A DNA stretch of 11,268 nt from Rhodobiaceae bacterium (GTDB taxonomy: Bacteria > Pseudomonadota > Alphaproteobacteria > Micropepsales > Micropepsaceae), in assembly GCA_009885515.1 (NCBI GenBank), contig VFKO01000406.1:1-11268 (forward strand), written 5' to 3'. Below the pieces are notes generated by a model that had not been told where the DNA came from, searched no databases, and saw nothing but the letters and a program-made list of their open reading frames with translations. Shown piece by piece: positions 1 to 5,251 of this stretch (positions within the stretch are counted from its first letter, which is position 1; the number at the start of each line of letters is the position of its first letter). The translations under genes and the position numbers were made by a program.

Positions 1-1274
1 AATGGCGCCCCGGCATGACCACTGACAAACTCATCGCCGAAATGGACGCGAGTTTGCAATTCCCCGGCGTCAGCAACGCCTGGACGATGCCGATCAAGGC
101 ACGCATCGACATGCTTTCGACCGGCATCCGCACGCCCGTCGGTGTCAAGGTGATCGGCCGCTCGCTCGCCGACATCGAAACCGCCGCGCGCGAGATCGAG
201 CGCGTGCTGCGCAAGGTGCCAGGCACCGCCAGCGCCTTTTCCGAACGCATCGGCGGCGGCTATTACCTAACCATCGAGCCCGACCGGCGCGAACTCGCGC
301 GCTACGGACTCAGCGTCGATCAGGTACAGGACACCATCGCCATGGCGCTTGGTGGCGAAGCCATCACCACCACCGTCGAAGGCCGCGAACGCTACGCCGT
401 CAACCTCCGCTACCCGCGCGACCTGCGCTCCGATCCGCAGACAATTGCCCAACAGGTCATCGTGCCCATCGCAGGCGGCGGCGTGCCGCTCGGCCAGGTC
501 GCCAATATTAAACTTGAACAGGGTCCCTCCACGATCCGCACTGAAGACGCGCAACTCGCGGCCTATGTCTTCGTCGACGTGCGCGATCGCGACCTCGGCG
601 GCTATGTCGCCGAAGCACGCACAGCCGTGGCGCGCGAAGTGAAATTCCCAGCCGGCGTCTATCCAATATGGAGTGGCCAGTTCGAATATCTCGAGCGCGC
701 CCAGGAAAGGCTCATGGTCGTGGTGCCCTTCACGCTCGTGATTATTTTCCTTCTGCTTTATCTGAACTTCGGCCGTCTGAACGAAACCCTGATCGTCATG
801 CTCTCGGTGCCCTTCGCGCTCGTCGGCGGGCTGTGGCTGACTTATTGGCTTGGCTTCAATTTTAGCGTTGCCGTCGCCGTCGGCTTCATAGCGCTTGCAG
901 GCGTCGCCGCCGAAACCGGCGTGGTCATGCTCATCTACCTCGACAACGCCTACCGCGCCCACGCCGCACGCGCCGCGAGCGAAGGCCGCTCGGTGAGCGC
1001 CGCAGACATCACCTTAGCCATCATGGAAGGCGCCGTCGAACGCGTCCGCCCCAAGCTGATGACCGTCGTAGCCATCATGGCAGGGCTCCTGCCCATCATG
1101 TGGAGCACCGGCGCCGGCTCCGAAATCATGCAACGCATCGCTGTCCCCATGATCGGCGGCATGGTCTCATCGACCGTATTAACGCTGATTGTGATCCCGG
1201 CGATTTATTCCTTGGTGAAGGGCGCCAATGCAGCAGGCCTCGTTCGCTCCACTGCCTCGCCTACGAAAAATTAG
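1..1274 (+). CDS. Heavy-metal efflux RND transporter, CusA/CzcA family, C-terminal part (5' end outside window)
   Basis: This is the inner-membrane proton-driven subunit of a tripartite heavy-metal efflux pump, which would work with a periplasmic adaptor and an outer-membrane channel. The frame is open from base 3 (WRPGMTTDKLIAEMD), and the family's ~1040-aa length means about 60% of the protein lies upstream; the ATG at 15 is internal. Visible parts, numbered from that ATG, are a periplasmic porter segment (about 20-230), then hydrophobic helices starting at LMVVVPFTLVIIFLLLYLNF, a FIALAGVAAE helix, and the typical tail with VRPKLMTV and GTGAGSE-like STGAGSEIMQRIA. The Met equivalent to CusA M573 is present (RIDMLSTG, M33). 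The positions I align with CusA M623 (YGLSVDQVQ) and M672 (VPIAGGGVPLG) lack Met, so a Cu(I)/Ag(I) three-methionine site is not conserved and the metal is unknown. The stop overlaps the convergent arsM stop by 4 bp. Confidence 0.93.
   Translation, partial: WRPGMTTDKLIAEMDASLQFPGVSNAWTMPIKARIDMLSTGIRTPVGVKVIGRSLADIETAAREIERVLRKVPGTASAFSERIGGGYYLTIEPDRRELARYGLSVDQVQDTIAMALGGEAITTTVEGRERYAVNLRYPRDLRSDPQTIAQQVIVPIAGGGVPLGQVANIKLEQGPSTIRTEDAQLAAYVFVDVRDRDLGGYVAEARTAVAREVKFPAGVYPIWSGQFEYLERAQERLMVVVPFTLVIIFLLLYLNFGRLNETLIVMLSVPFALVGGLWLTYWLGFNFSVAVAVGFIALAGVAAETGVVMLIYLDNAYRAHAARAASEGRSVSAADITLAIMEGAVERVRPKLMTVVAIMAGLLPIMWSTGAGSEIMQRIAVPMIGGMVSSTVLTLIVIPAIYSLVKGANAAGLVRSTASPTKN
1035..1220 (+). repeat. 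Direct repeat, copy 1: RND tail
   Basis: These 62 codons near the RND C-terminus (VERVRPKL through PAIYSLVK) recur at 4407-4592 in the same orientation. A hand alignment without gaps gives about 30 mismatches in 186 bases (about 84% identity) and 7 amino-acid changes. Most mismatches fall at third codon positions. Both copies therefore diverged while coding for protein; this is not a recent duplication. Confidence 0.88.
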
Positions 1275-2119
1275 CCCGGCCGCCGCGCCGCGATCCTTAG
1301 GCTTTGGACCCGTCCGCTCACCGCCGCGACCACGGCGCCAACAATGTCCTCGACCGGCTTGCCAGCCGAACATGCAAGCGAATCGAGCGACACAGGCAAC
1401 GCCTCGGAAACCAAAACGCGAAGAGCGCTGTCGTCGTAAACGAGTCGATCCACGACGGTGACGTCCGCCAAACCCGAATCGCGAATGGCATCGAGATAGA
1501 TTTGTGCGGGAAGTGCGCCCGAAACGCAGGCGGAATGCATGTCGGGATTTGACAGAATCCAATCGGGAAGTCCGTCGGCGACGATGTCGCTGACCAACAT
1601 GCGGCCGCCGGGCTTCAGCACACGATGAATCTCACGAAACACGCGCCACTTTTCCGGCGAAAGATTGATGACGCAATTCGAGATCACCCAATCGACGCTG
1701 CCCGACTCGACAGGCAGGTTTTCGATGGCGCCCTGGCGAAGTTCAATGTTGCTCAATCCCGCCTGTTCCGCATTGGTGCGCGCACGCGCCAGCATGACCT
1801 CGGACACGTCGATTCCGATCACACGACCCGTGAGTCCTGTCTTTTGCGCTGCAATGATGAGGTCAAGTCCTGCGCCGGAACCCAGATCGAGGACAGTGTC
1901 GCCCGCTCTCACGCCGGCAAAGGCCAGAGGGTTGCCGCAGCCAAAACTGTTGCCCGTTGCGTCGGCCGGCACGTTCTTGAGGTCATCCGTTTCGTAACCT
2001 GCCGCGATTGCAATCGGCTTGGCGGCGGACGCCCCGCAACAGGCGCCGTCGGAAACGGGCTTCAGCGCCTTCTCATAGAACCGGGCCGCGTTCTCTCGCA
2101 CGTCGACAATATCGTTCAT
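1271..2119 (-). CDS. arsM: Arsenite S-adenosylmethionine methyltransferase ArsM
   Basis: Methylates arsenite in the cytoplasm using S-adenosylmethionine, giving methylated and volatile arsenicals. The 282-aa protein shows the ArsM layout: a Cys pair near the N-terminus (C27, C28 in GACCGAS), FGCGNP with C61, the AdoMet-binding loop VLDLGSGAGLD (about 77-87), the acidic motif GIDVSEVML, SNCVINLSPEK with C149 and HSACVSGAL with C198. C149 and C198 correspond to the two core As(III)-binding cysteines of the family, and the N-terminal cysteines fit the further conserved pair. I chose the ATG at 2119 because GGAGGAA lies just upstream and the protein then starts at the usual point. A longer frame from 2170 would run through this ribosome site and the operator. 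arsM lies 74 bp after arsR on the same strand and has its own promoter-like sequence. Confidence 0.95.
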   Translation of the reverse strand: MNDIVDVRENAARFYEKALKPVSDGACCGASAAKPIAIAAGYETDDLKNVPADATGNSFGCGNPLAFAGVRAGDTVLDLGSGAGLDLIIAAQKTGLTGRVIGIDVSEVMLARARTNAEQAGLSNIELRQGAIENLPVESGSVDWVISNCVINLSPEKWRVFREIHRVLKPGGRMLVSDIVADGLPDWILSNPDMHSACVSGALPAQIYLDAIRDSGLADVTVVDRLVYDDSALRVLVSEALPVSLDSLACSAGKPVEDIVGAVVAAVSGRVQSLRIAARRPG

Positions 2120-2137
2120 GGCTTCCTCCAATGTGCA

Positions 2138-2159
2138 TATAGGCACTTTCATGCATATA
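2138..2159 (-). promoter_or_regulatory. Putative ArsR operator A, over the arsM -10 element
   Basis: Read on the minus strand this is TATATGCA, spacer TGAAAG, then TGCCTATA: an imperfect 8-bp inverted repeat with one mismatch and a 6-nt spacer. The same design occurs at 2622-2643. It covers the proposed arsM -10, and a further TGCACAT follows it directly. Binding by ArsR is inferred from the position and the shared pattern. Confidence 0.6.
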
Positions 2160-2182
2160 ACACTCGACAAGACCTAGATCAA
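2154..2182 (-). promoter_or_regulatory. arsM: Candidate arsM promoter
   Basis: On the minus strand TTGATC (2177-2182) is followed after 17 nt by TATATG (2154-2159). Each matches four of six sigma-70 consensus bases. The -10 lies inside operator A, so bound ArsR would block polymerase. The -35 overlaps the right arm of the hairpin at the end of arsR. Confidence 0.45.
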
Positions 2183-2198
2183 GCCGAATTGTTCTAGG
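2173..2198 (-). repeat. Inverted repeat over the arsR stop codon
   Basis: The arms CCTAGATCAA and TTGTTCTAGG pair over 10 positions with one mismatch around a 6-nt loop (GCCGAA). The arsR TAG lies in one arm and the arsM -35 in the other. No T-run follows on the minus strand, so it is not a classic intrinsic terminator. It may be a weak arsR terminator, an attenuator or a second protein site. Confidence 0.5.
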
Positions 2199-2553
2199 TA
2201 GCGGTCTTTGCAACCTTGCAGAGGTCGCCACCCACGGCGGCTTCGAGAAACTTCGTCGTCTCTAAAATACCTTCAAGCCGTTGGCGGATCGCGGACACAT
2301 CGATTTGATAGAACACGTGACGCCCCTCCTTGCCCGCTGTAACGACGCCGGCTTCCGCGAGTTGTTGCAGATGCCGCGCGATGACCGACCGGTCTTGCGG
2401 CAACCGCTCGGCAACGGCCGCGATATCCGCACGGCCCAGCAGAATGAGTTCTTGAAGAACCGCAATACGCGACGGCTCGCACAGCGCCTTGAAGAAATTC
2501 GTATCGAACACGGCCACGCACTGCCGCGCAGCTTCTTTGCGTGAAATTTTCAT
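2194..2553 (-). CDS. arsR: ArsR/SmtB-family transcriptional repressor
   Basis: A 119-aa winged-helix repressor that should release DNA on binding As(III). It has the family features: FFKALCEPSRIAVLQEL (helix 2 region, about 20-36), a helix-turn-helix at about 43-67 (DIAAVAERL through VIARHLQQL) and the wing VTAGKEGRHVFYQID (about 71-85). The E. coli-type ELCVCDLC sensor motif in the recognition region is absent. The only cysteines are C12, C25 and C112, so the sensor must be of another type, perhaps with terminal cysteines as in AfArsR or CgArsR. The start at 2553 follows AAGGATCG with good spacing. Adjacency to arsM and the two shared palindromes point to arsenic control. A sensor for another ligand, possibly an organic one, is not excluded. 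Confidence 0.9.
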   Translation of the reverse strand: MKISRKEAARQCVAVFDTNFFKALCEPSRIAVLQELILLGRADIAAVAERLPQDRSVIARHLQQLAEAGVVTAGKEGRHVFYQIDVSAIRQRLEGILETTKFLEAAVGGDLCKVAKTAT

Positions 2554-2587
2554 TTGCGATCCTTAAGTTCCGCAGCTTCCTTTCGAC

Positions 2588-2618
2588 ACTATAGCATAGA
2601 AAGAAGCTTGACATCCAA
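2588..2618 (-). promoter_or_regulatory. arsR: Candidate arsR promoter with extended -10
   Basis: On the minus strand TGCTATAGT (2588-2596) is an extended -10: a TGn motif followed by TATAGT, which matches five of six bases. A weak TTGGAT at 2613-2618 lies 19 nt upstream, which is acceptable only because the -10 is extended. Transcription would start roughly 28 nt before the ATG. Confidence 0.5.
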
Positions 2619-2636
2619 TAATATATGCATTAGGGT
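2608..2636 (+). promoter_or_regulatory. Candidate promoter of the hydrolase-GST unit
   Basis: A perfect TTGACA (2608-2613) is followed after 17 nt by TAGGGT (2631-2636), which keeps the key T, A and final T of a -10. The -10 lies inside operator B. The -35 touches the arsR -35 on the other strand, so the two divergent promoters are back to back. Confidence 0.5.
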
Positions 2637-2643
2637 GCACATA
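2622..2643 (+). promoter_or_regulatory. Putative ArsR operator B in the divergent promoter region
   Basis: TATATGCA, spacer TTAGGG, TGCACATA: an imperfect 8-bp inverted repeat with one mismatch and the same 6-nt spacing as operator A. It covers the proposed hydrolase -10 and lies just upstream of the arsR -35. It is followed at once by a further TGC, as in operator A. One bound repressor could act on both directions. Confidence 0.6.
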
Positions 2644-2665
2644 TGCGTTATACAGGAGTCGAACA

Positions 2666-3712
2666 ATGCGAGTGTTGAAGGTTTTGGGGCTGGCTCTGAC
2701 CCTCGTTTCGTTCGTTTGGATCCTGCTGGCGGCCAATGCCGGGATGTTTCAGGCGCATGACGAGCAGCCTGCCGTGAGCGCCGGCGAGTTCACACCGGAC
2801 ACGCTGGCGACGCGCAAAAAGAACGCCACGCTGAAAAACTACACCGTCGCCTACTTGGACGAAGGCCAGGGTCCGCCGTTGATTCTCCTACACGGCTGTC
2901 CGTTCAGCACCATCGAATGGAAGGATGTTCTTCCCGAACTTACCAAACATTTTCGCGTCATTGCCCCCGATCTCAACGGTCTGGGCGACACGCCCGTGGC
3001 GCTGAACGACGACTATCGCTTGCCTCATATCACGGCGATGGTGCGCGAACTGATGGACCATCTGGGCATCAAATCGGCGGCCTTCATCGGCCACGATCAC
3101 GGCGGCGCCACGGTGCTGCTGTTGATGAAGGATGACCCCAGCCGTATCGAGAAGGCAATCCTCACGAACATCGAGGCCTATGACCAATGGCCGAGCAAGC
3201 CGGAAATCCCAAGCCTTCAGCTAATCGTCAATCCGGTCACCAGCCCGTTGTTCCATCAGGCCATTCAATGGCGCTGGTTTCAGCGCGAGACCTATTCCGT
3301 CGCCGTGCACGATCCCAAAATTCTGACCGACGATCTGCTCGATTCGTTCGTGCAAGAACATGCCGCGACCGGCGCGCGCTGGCAGCGTTTGCGGCGCTTC
3401 TTCACTTGGCAACTCGATCCCGCGCACAGCCGCCTGACGATGGAAGCGGTGCCTGCGATGCGCGCCTTCGACCGGCCGGTGCTGTTGCTGTGGGGCGGCC
3501 AGGACACGAATTTCGGCAAACCCCTCGCTCGCCGCTTGGCCGCCGATATTCCCGGCACCGTGGGCGTGCATTGGCTTGAAAATTCCGCGCACTTGCCGAT
3601 GCTGGAAGAGCCCGCCGCTTTTGCCCAGGCCGCCATCGCGTTCCTCAAGGACGGCCAGGTTTCCCAATCTGCCGCGAGCGAATTGCTGACCGCGCGACAG
3701 GCGCAGAACTAA
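2666..3712 (+). CDS. Alpha/beta hydrolase with Asp nucleophile, epoxide hydrolase/dehalogenase-like, membrane-targeted or exported
   Basis: A 348-aa alpha/beta-fold hydrolase. It begins with two basic residues and a hydrophobic stretch (about 4-22) ending in ANA (23-25), so it is either exported with cleavage near residue 25 or anchored in the inner membrane. The catalytic set is visible: oxyanion-hole motif HGCPF (76-80), nucleophile D144 in GHDHGG, likely acid D280 in LWGGQD, and H309 in SAHLPMLEEP. An Asp nucleophile in GHDxGG is typical of epoxide hydrolases and haloacid or haloalkane dehalogenases and argues against a Ser esterase. The cap domain lies at about 170-260. The start has AGGAG 7 nt upstream. 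It is the first gene of the rightward unit, divergent from arsR, with the GST gene 39 bp downstream. The substrate is unknown, and no link between this family and arsenic is established. Confidence 0.85.
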   Translation: MRVLKVLGLALTLVSFVWILLAANAGMFQAHDEQPAVSAGEFTPDTLATRKKNATLKNYTVAYLDEGQGPPLILLHGCPFSTIEWKDVLPELTKHFRVIAPDLNGLGDTPVALNDDYRLPHITAMVRELMDHLGIKSAAFIGHDHGGATVLLLMKDDPSRIEKAILTNIEAYDQWPSKPEIPSLQLIVNPVTSPLFHQAIQWRWFQRETYSVAVHDPKILTDDLLDSFVQEHAATGARWQRLRRFFTWQLDPAHSRLTMEAVPAMRAFDRPVLLLWGGQDTNFGKPLARRLAADIPGTVGVHWLENSAHLPMLEEPAAFAQAAIAFLKDGQVSQSAASELLTARQAQN

Positions 3713-3751
3713 TGGCAAACGGCCCAGAACCGGCCCGGAGGACAAACTGCC

Positions 3752-4390
3752 TTGATCGACTTCTATACCTGGACAACACCAAACGGCCGCAAGATCGCGA
3801 TCATGCTCGAGGAATGCGGCCTCGCCTACAAAACCCATGCAATCGATATCGGGAAGAACGAGCAATTCACAACTTCGTTCGTGCGCATCAGCCCGAACAG
3901 TAAGATTCCGGCGATCATCGATCACGACACGCCCGAAGGATCGATCTCGATCTTCGAGTCGGCGGCGATTCTGATCTATCTGGCGGAAAAGACCGGCAGA
4001 TTTTTGGCGCCCGCGGGGGCGCGGCGCGCGAAAACGCTCCAGTGGCTGACATGGCAAGTGGCCGGTGTCGGCCCCATGTTGGGCCAGGCGAACCACTTCA
4101 ATTCCGTCGCGCCGGAGAAAATCGAGTACGCAATCAACCGGTTCACGACCGAGGCCGCACGCCTGCTCAAGGTCATGAACAGCCAACTGGAGAACAACCA
4201 GTACATCGCCGGCGACGACTACGGCATCGCCGACATCGCGCTCTATCCGTGGATCGTTCCCACATGGGCGGCAACGGCCAAAGCCAATCCCGGGTTGACG
4301 ATGGAATTGTCCGCGATAGACCGCTGGATGAGCACGATCAGCGAGCGCGCTGCCGTGGAAGCCGGCATGTCGATGCGTTTTCGCGACTGA
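3752..4390 (+). CDS. yfcG: Glutathione transferase, Nu class (YfcG/YghU-like)
   Basis: A 212-aa cytosolic GST closely resembling E. coli YfcG, a glutathione-dependent disulfide-bond reductase. The N-terminal thioredoxin-fold domain carries YTWTTPNGRKI with T9 and N11 (the residues that replace a catalytic Tyr/Ser/Cys in this class), RISPNSKIPAI with the cis-Pro P53, and FES (68-70), which holds the glutathione gamma-glutamyl group. The helical domain has LQWLTWQVAGVGPMLGQ and the capping box YGIADIALYPW with D161. The start is a TTG at 3752, with GGAGGA 9 nt upstream; no ATG gives the correct N-terminus. It follows the hydrolase by 39 bp and is probably co-transcribed. Its stop lies 16 bp before the RND remnant. 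A role in glutathione conjugation or redox repair during arsenic stress is an inference from position. Confidence 0.9.
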   Translation: MIDFYTWTTPNGRKIAIMLEECGLAYKTHAIDIGKNEQFTTSFVRISPNSKIPAIIDHDTPEGSISIFESAAILIYLAEKTGRFLAPAGARRAKTLQWLTWQVAGVGPMLGQANHFNSVAPEKIEYAINRFTTEAARLLKVMNSQLENNQYIAGDDYGIADIALYPWIVPTWAATAKANPGLTMELSAIDRWMSTISERAAVEAGMSMRFRD

Positions 4391-4406
4391 GGCGTTGACC
4401 GACCGC

Positions 4407-4592
4407 GCCGATCGCGCCCGCGCCAAACTGATGACCGTCTCAGCCATTATGGCAGGCCTCCTGCCCATAATGTGGAGGTCGGGCGCGGGTTCCGAAATCA
4501 TGCAACGCATCGCGGTGCCAATGATTGGCGGCATGGTCTCGTCAACAGTACTGACCCTGATCGTGATCCCAGCGATTTATTCGCTGGTAAAG
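4407..4592 (+). repeat. Direct repeat, copy 2: RND tail
   Basis: This is the partner of the repeat at 1035-1220. Together the two copies flank the arsM-arsR-hydrolase-GST module. After the last shared codon (AAG, Lys) the two copies lose similarity. Confidence 0.85.
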
Positions 4593-4610
4593 GCAAACGC
4601 CAGGCCCTGA
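4407..4610 (+). pseudogene. RND efflux transporter C-terminal remnant
   Basis: This frame encodes about 67 residues matching the end of a CusA/CzcA-type pump: ARAKLMTVSAIMAGLLPIMW, then SGAGSEIMQRIAVPMIGG and PAIYSLVK, closing with ANARP. The remaining ~970 residues are missing, so it cannot be a working transporter. The intact tail at 1035-1220 is similar (about 84% DNA and 89% protein identity) but not identical. Homology begins only ~16 bp after the GST stop, which marks a recombination junction. The frame is open and free of damage, so a short membrane peptide is possible but unlikely to be functional. Confidence 0.85.
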
Positions 4611-4673
4611 ATATCGCTTCCCGGGAAAAGGCCTTCGCCAGTTGCATTTTTGGCCACTGCGTCACAATAGTTC

Positions 4674-4701
4674 TTGTTTTGTTTCTATCACACGTTATAA
4701 G
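4674..4701 (+). promoter_or_regulatory. Candidate promoter before the small ORF
   Basis: TTGTTT (4674-4679) and TATAAG (4696-4701) are separated by 16 nt in a locally AT-rich stretch. The -10 matches five of six consensus bases. It would drive the small ORF at 4732 and possibly the repeat-rich segment. Confidence 0.4.
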
Positions 4702-4731
4702 TATCTGTTAAATTATACGTGGAGACATTTG

Positions 4732-4914
4732 ATGAGCTTGACTCAAGCATTCCCGTCCGCTGACGGGGCGCTCGCGCATCCAACCGATTTGCGTACGCGG
4801 ATGACGCAAGGCGAACGCGCGAAGCCCGGCACTCTACTTCAGACACTTCAGTCTACCCGTGCATGTATCGTGCATGCTAAAGGAAATCGGCGGAATTCAG
4901 CGAATAAGCGCTAA
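4732..4914 (+). CDS. Possible small ORF, 60 aa, unknown
   Basis: I do not recognise this protein. It starts at an ATG with GGAGA 6 nt upstream, and a promoter-like sequence lies ~30 nt further up, which is why it is listed. The peptide (MSLTQAFPSADGALAHP at its start) is basic towards the end (KGNRRNSANKR), has no membrane segment, and carries one Cys. It overlaps the first elements of the repeat cluster. It could be a small protein, a leader peptide or chance. I see no motif of the known secretion-monitor arrest peptides. Confidence 0.25.
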   Translation: MSLTQAFPSADGALAHPTDLRTRMTQGERAKPGTLLQTLQSTRACIVHAKGNRRNSANKR

Positions 4915-4964
4915 AAACCCATATTTAAAAATGGCGGAAAACCTTATCATGTACACATGCACGG
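4857..4964. repeat. CGTGCATG repeats: two direct, one inverted
   Basis: CGTGCATG occurs at 4858-4865 and 4869-4876 (11-bp period, one helical turn) and inverted at 4956-4963. The first and third extend to a 10-bp inverted repeat, CCGTGCATGT (4857-4866) with ACATGCACGG (4955-4964). The spacing of the direct pair suits a protein binding on one DNA face. Confidence 0.55.
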
Positions 4965-5068
4965 AAAAACGAGATTCATACCCCCAGCTACCGTTTTCCG
5001 CCATTATCGGGCGCACCTGCATCTTGGCTCCCGCAACGGCCTTGCCTCAATCATGGCCGAATTCCGCC
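4889..5068. repeat. Nested inverted repeats built on GGCGGAA
   Basis: The outer arms are GGCGGAATTC (4889-4898) and GAATTCCGCC (5059-5068), which are perfect complements. The inner arms are AATGGCGGAAAAC (4930-4942) and GTTTTCCGCCATT (4993-5005), a perfect 13-bp pair with a 50-nt loop. All four contain the core GGCGGAA, two in each direction. The inner pair conflicts with the CCGTGCATGT pairing, since one arm lies inside it and one outside. Confidence 0.7.
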
Positions 5069-5104
5069 AATGCCACACCATACCCAACATGTCGCCCCGC
5101 CGCG

Positions 5105-5133
5105 TTGACAGGGGGAACCGGCGCCCTTATCTG
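5105..5133 (+). promoter_or_regulatory. secA: Candidate secA promoter
   Basis: A perfect TTGACA (5105-5110) is followed after 17 nt by TATCTG (5128-5133), a weak -10. Transcription would begin near 5140 and leave a leader of about 110 nt before secA. Confidence 0.45.
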
Positions 5134-5186
5134 TCCCTCACGGTTTCGCGCAAAACATGGCCGTTTCGGCACGACTCGGAGGCGAA

Positions 5187-5204
5187 CCGCCCTTAACGGG
5201 GCGG
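5187..5204 (+). repeat. GC hairpin in the secA leader
   Basis: CCGCCC (5187-5192) and GGGCGG (5199-5204) form a 6-bp all-GC stem with the loop TTAACG. No T-run follows. It may affect leader stability or translation. Confidence 0.45.
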
Positions 5205-5251
5205 GCGAAGCGCCTCGACCCTAAATCACCTGCACTCAAGGACCATCCCGA

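Larger units (their letters stand above)
4611..5251. other. 641-bp region before secA, mostly non-coding
   Basis: No recognisable protein family is encoded here. The region contains a candidate promoter and a doubtful 60-aa ORF, a cluster of inverted and direct repeats (4857-5068), a TTGACA promoter candidate and a GC-rich hairpin in the secA leader. Two overlapping frames (4859-5224 and 4957-5196) show no family features and I do not call them genes. I saw no tRNA. Confidence 0.6.

Noticed and set aside
267..962. 231-aa minus-strand open frame inside the RND gene
   Set aside because: It is opposite conserved RND sequence and its translation is low-complexity and unrecognised.
2120..2170. 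Longer ArsM starting at 2170 (MSSVICMKVPICTLEEA)
   Set aside because: The added residues translate the operator and the GGAGGAA ribosome site. The family start matches the ATG at 2119.
3712..3903. 63-aa frame starting at the hydrolase stop codon
   Set aside because: It overlaps the GST N-terminal coding sequence in another frame and has no ribosome site.
3221..4534. 437-aa minus-strand open frame across the hydrolase and GST genes
   Set aside because: Both plus-strand genes have clear catalytic motifs and ribosome sites. The minus frame starts opposite the RND remnant and is composition-driven.
4407..4610. Functional small membrane protein
   Set aside because: It is better explained as a truncated RND tail because nearly every residue matches the end of the intact pump.
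4857..4964. CRISPR or iteron array
   Set aside because: The repeat units are only 8-13 bp, few, and in mixed orientation with irregular spacing beyond the single direct pair.
4859..5224. 121-aa and 79-aa overlapping frames before secA (4859-5224 and 4957-5196)
   Set aside because: No recognisable domain or convincing ribosome site. They run through the inverted repeats and the secA promoter.
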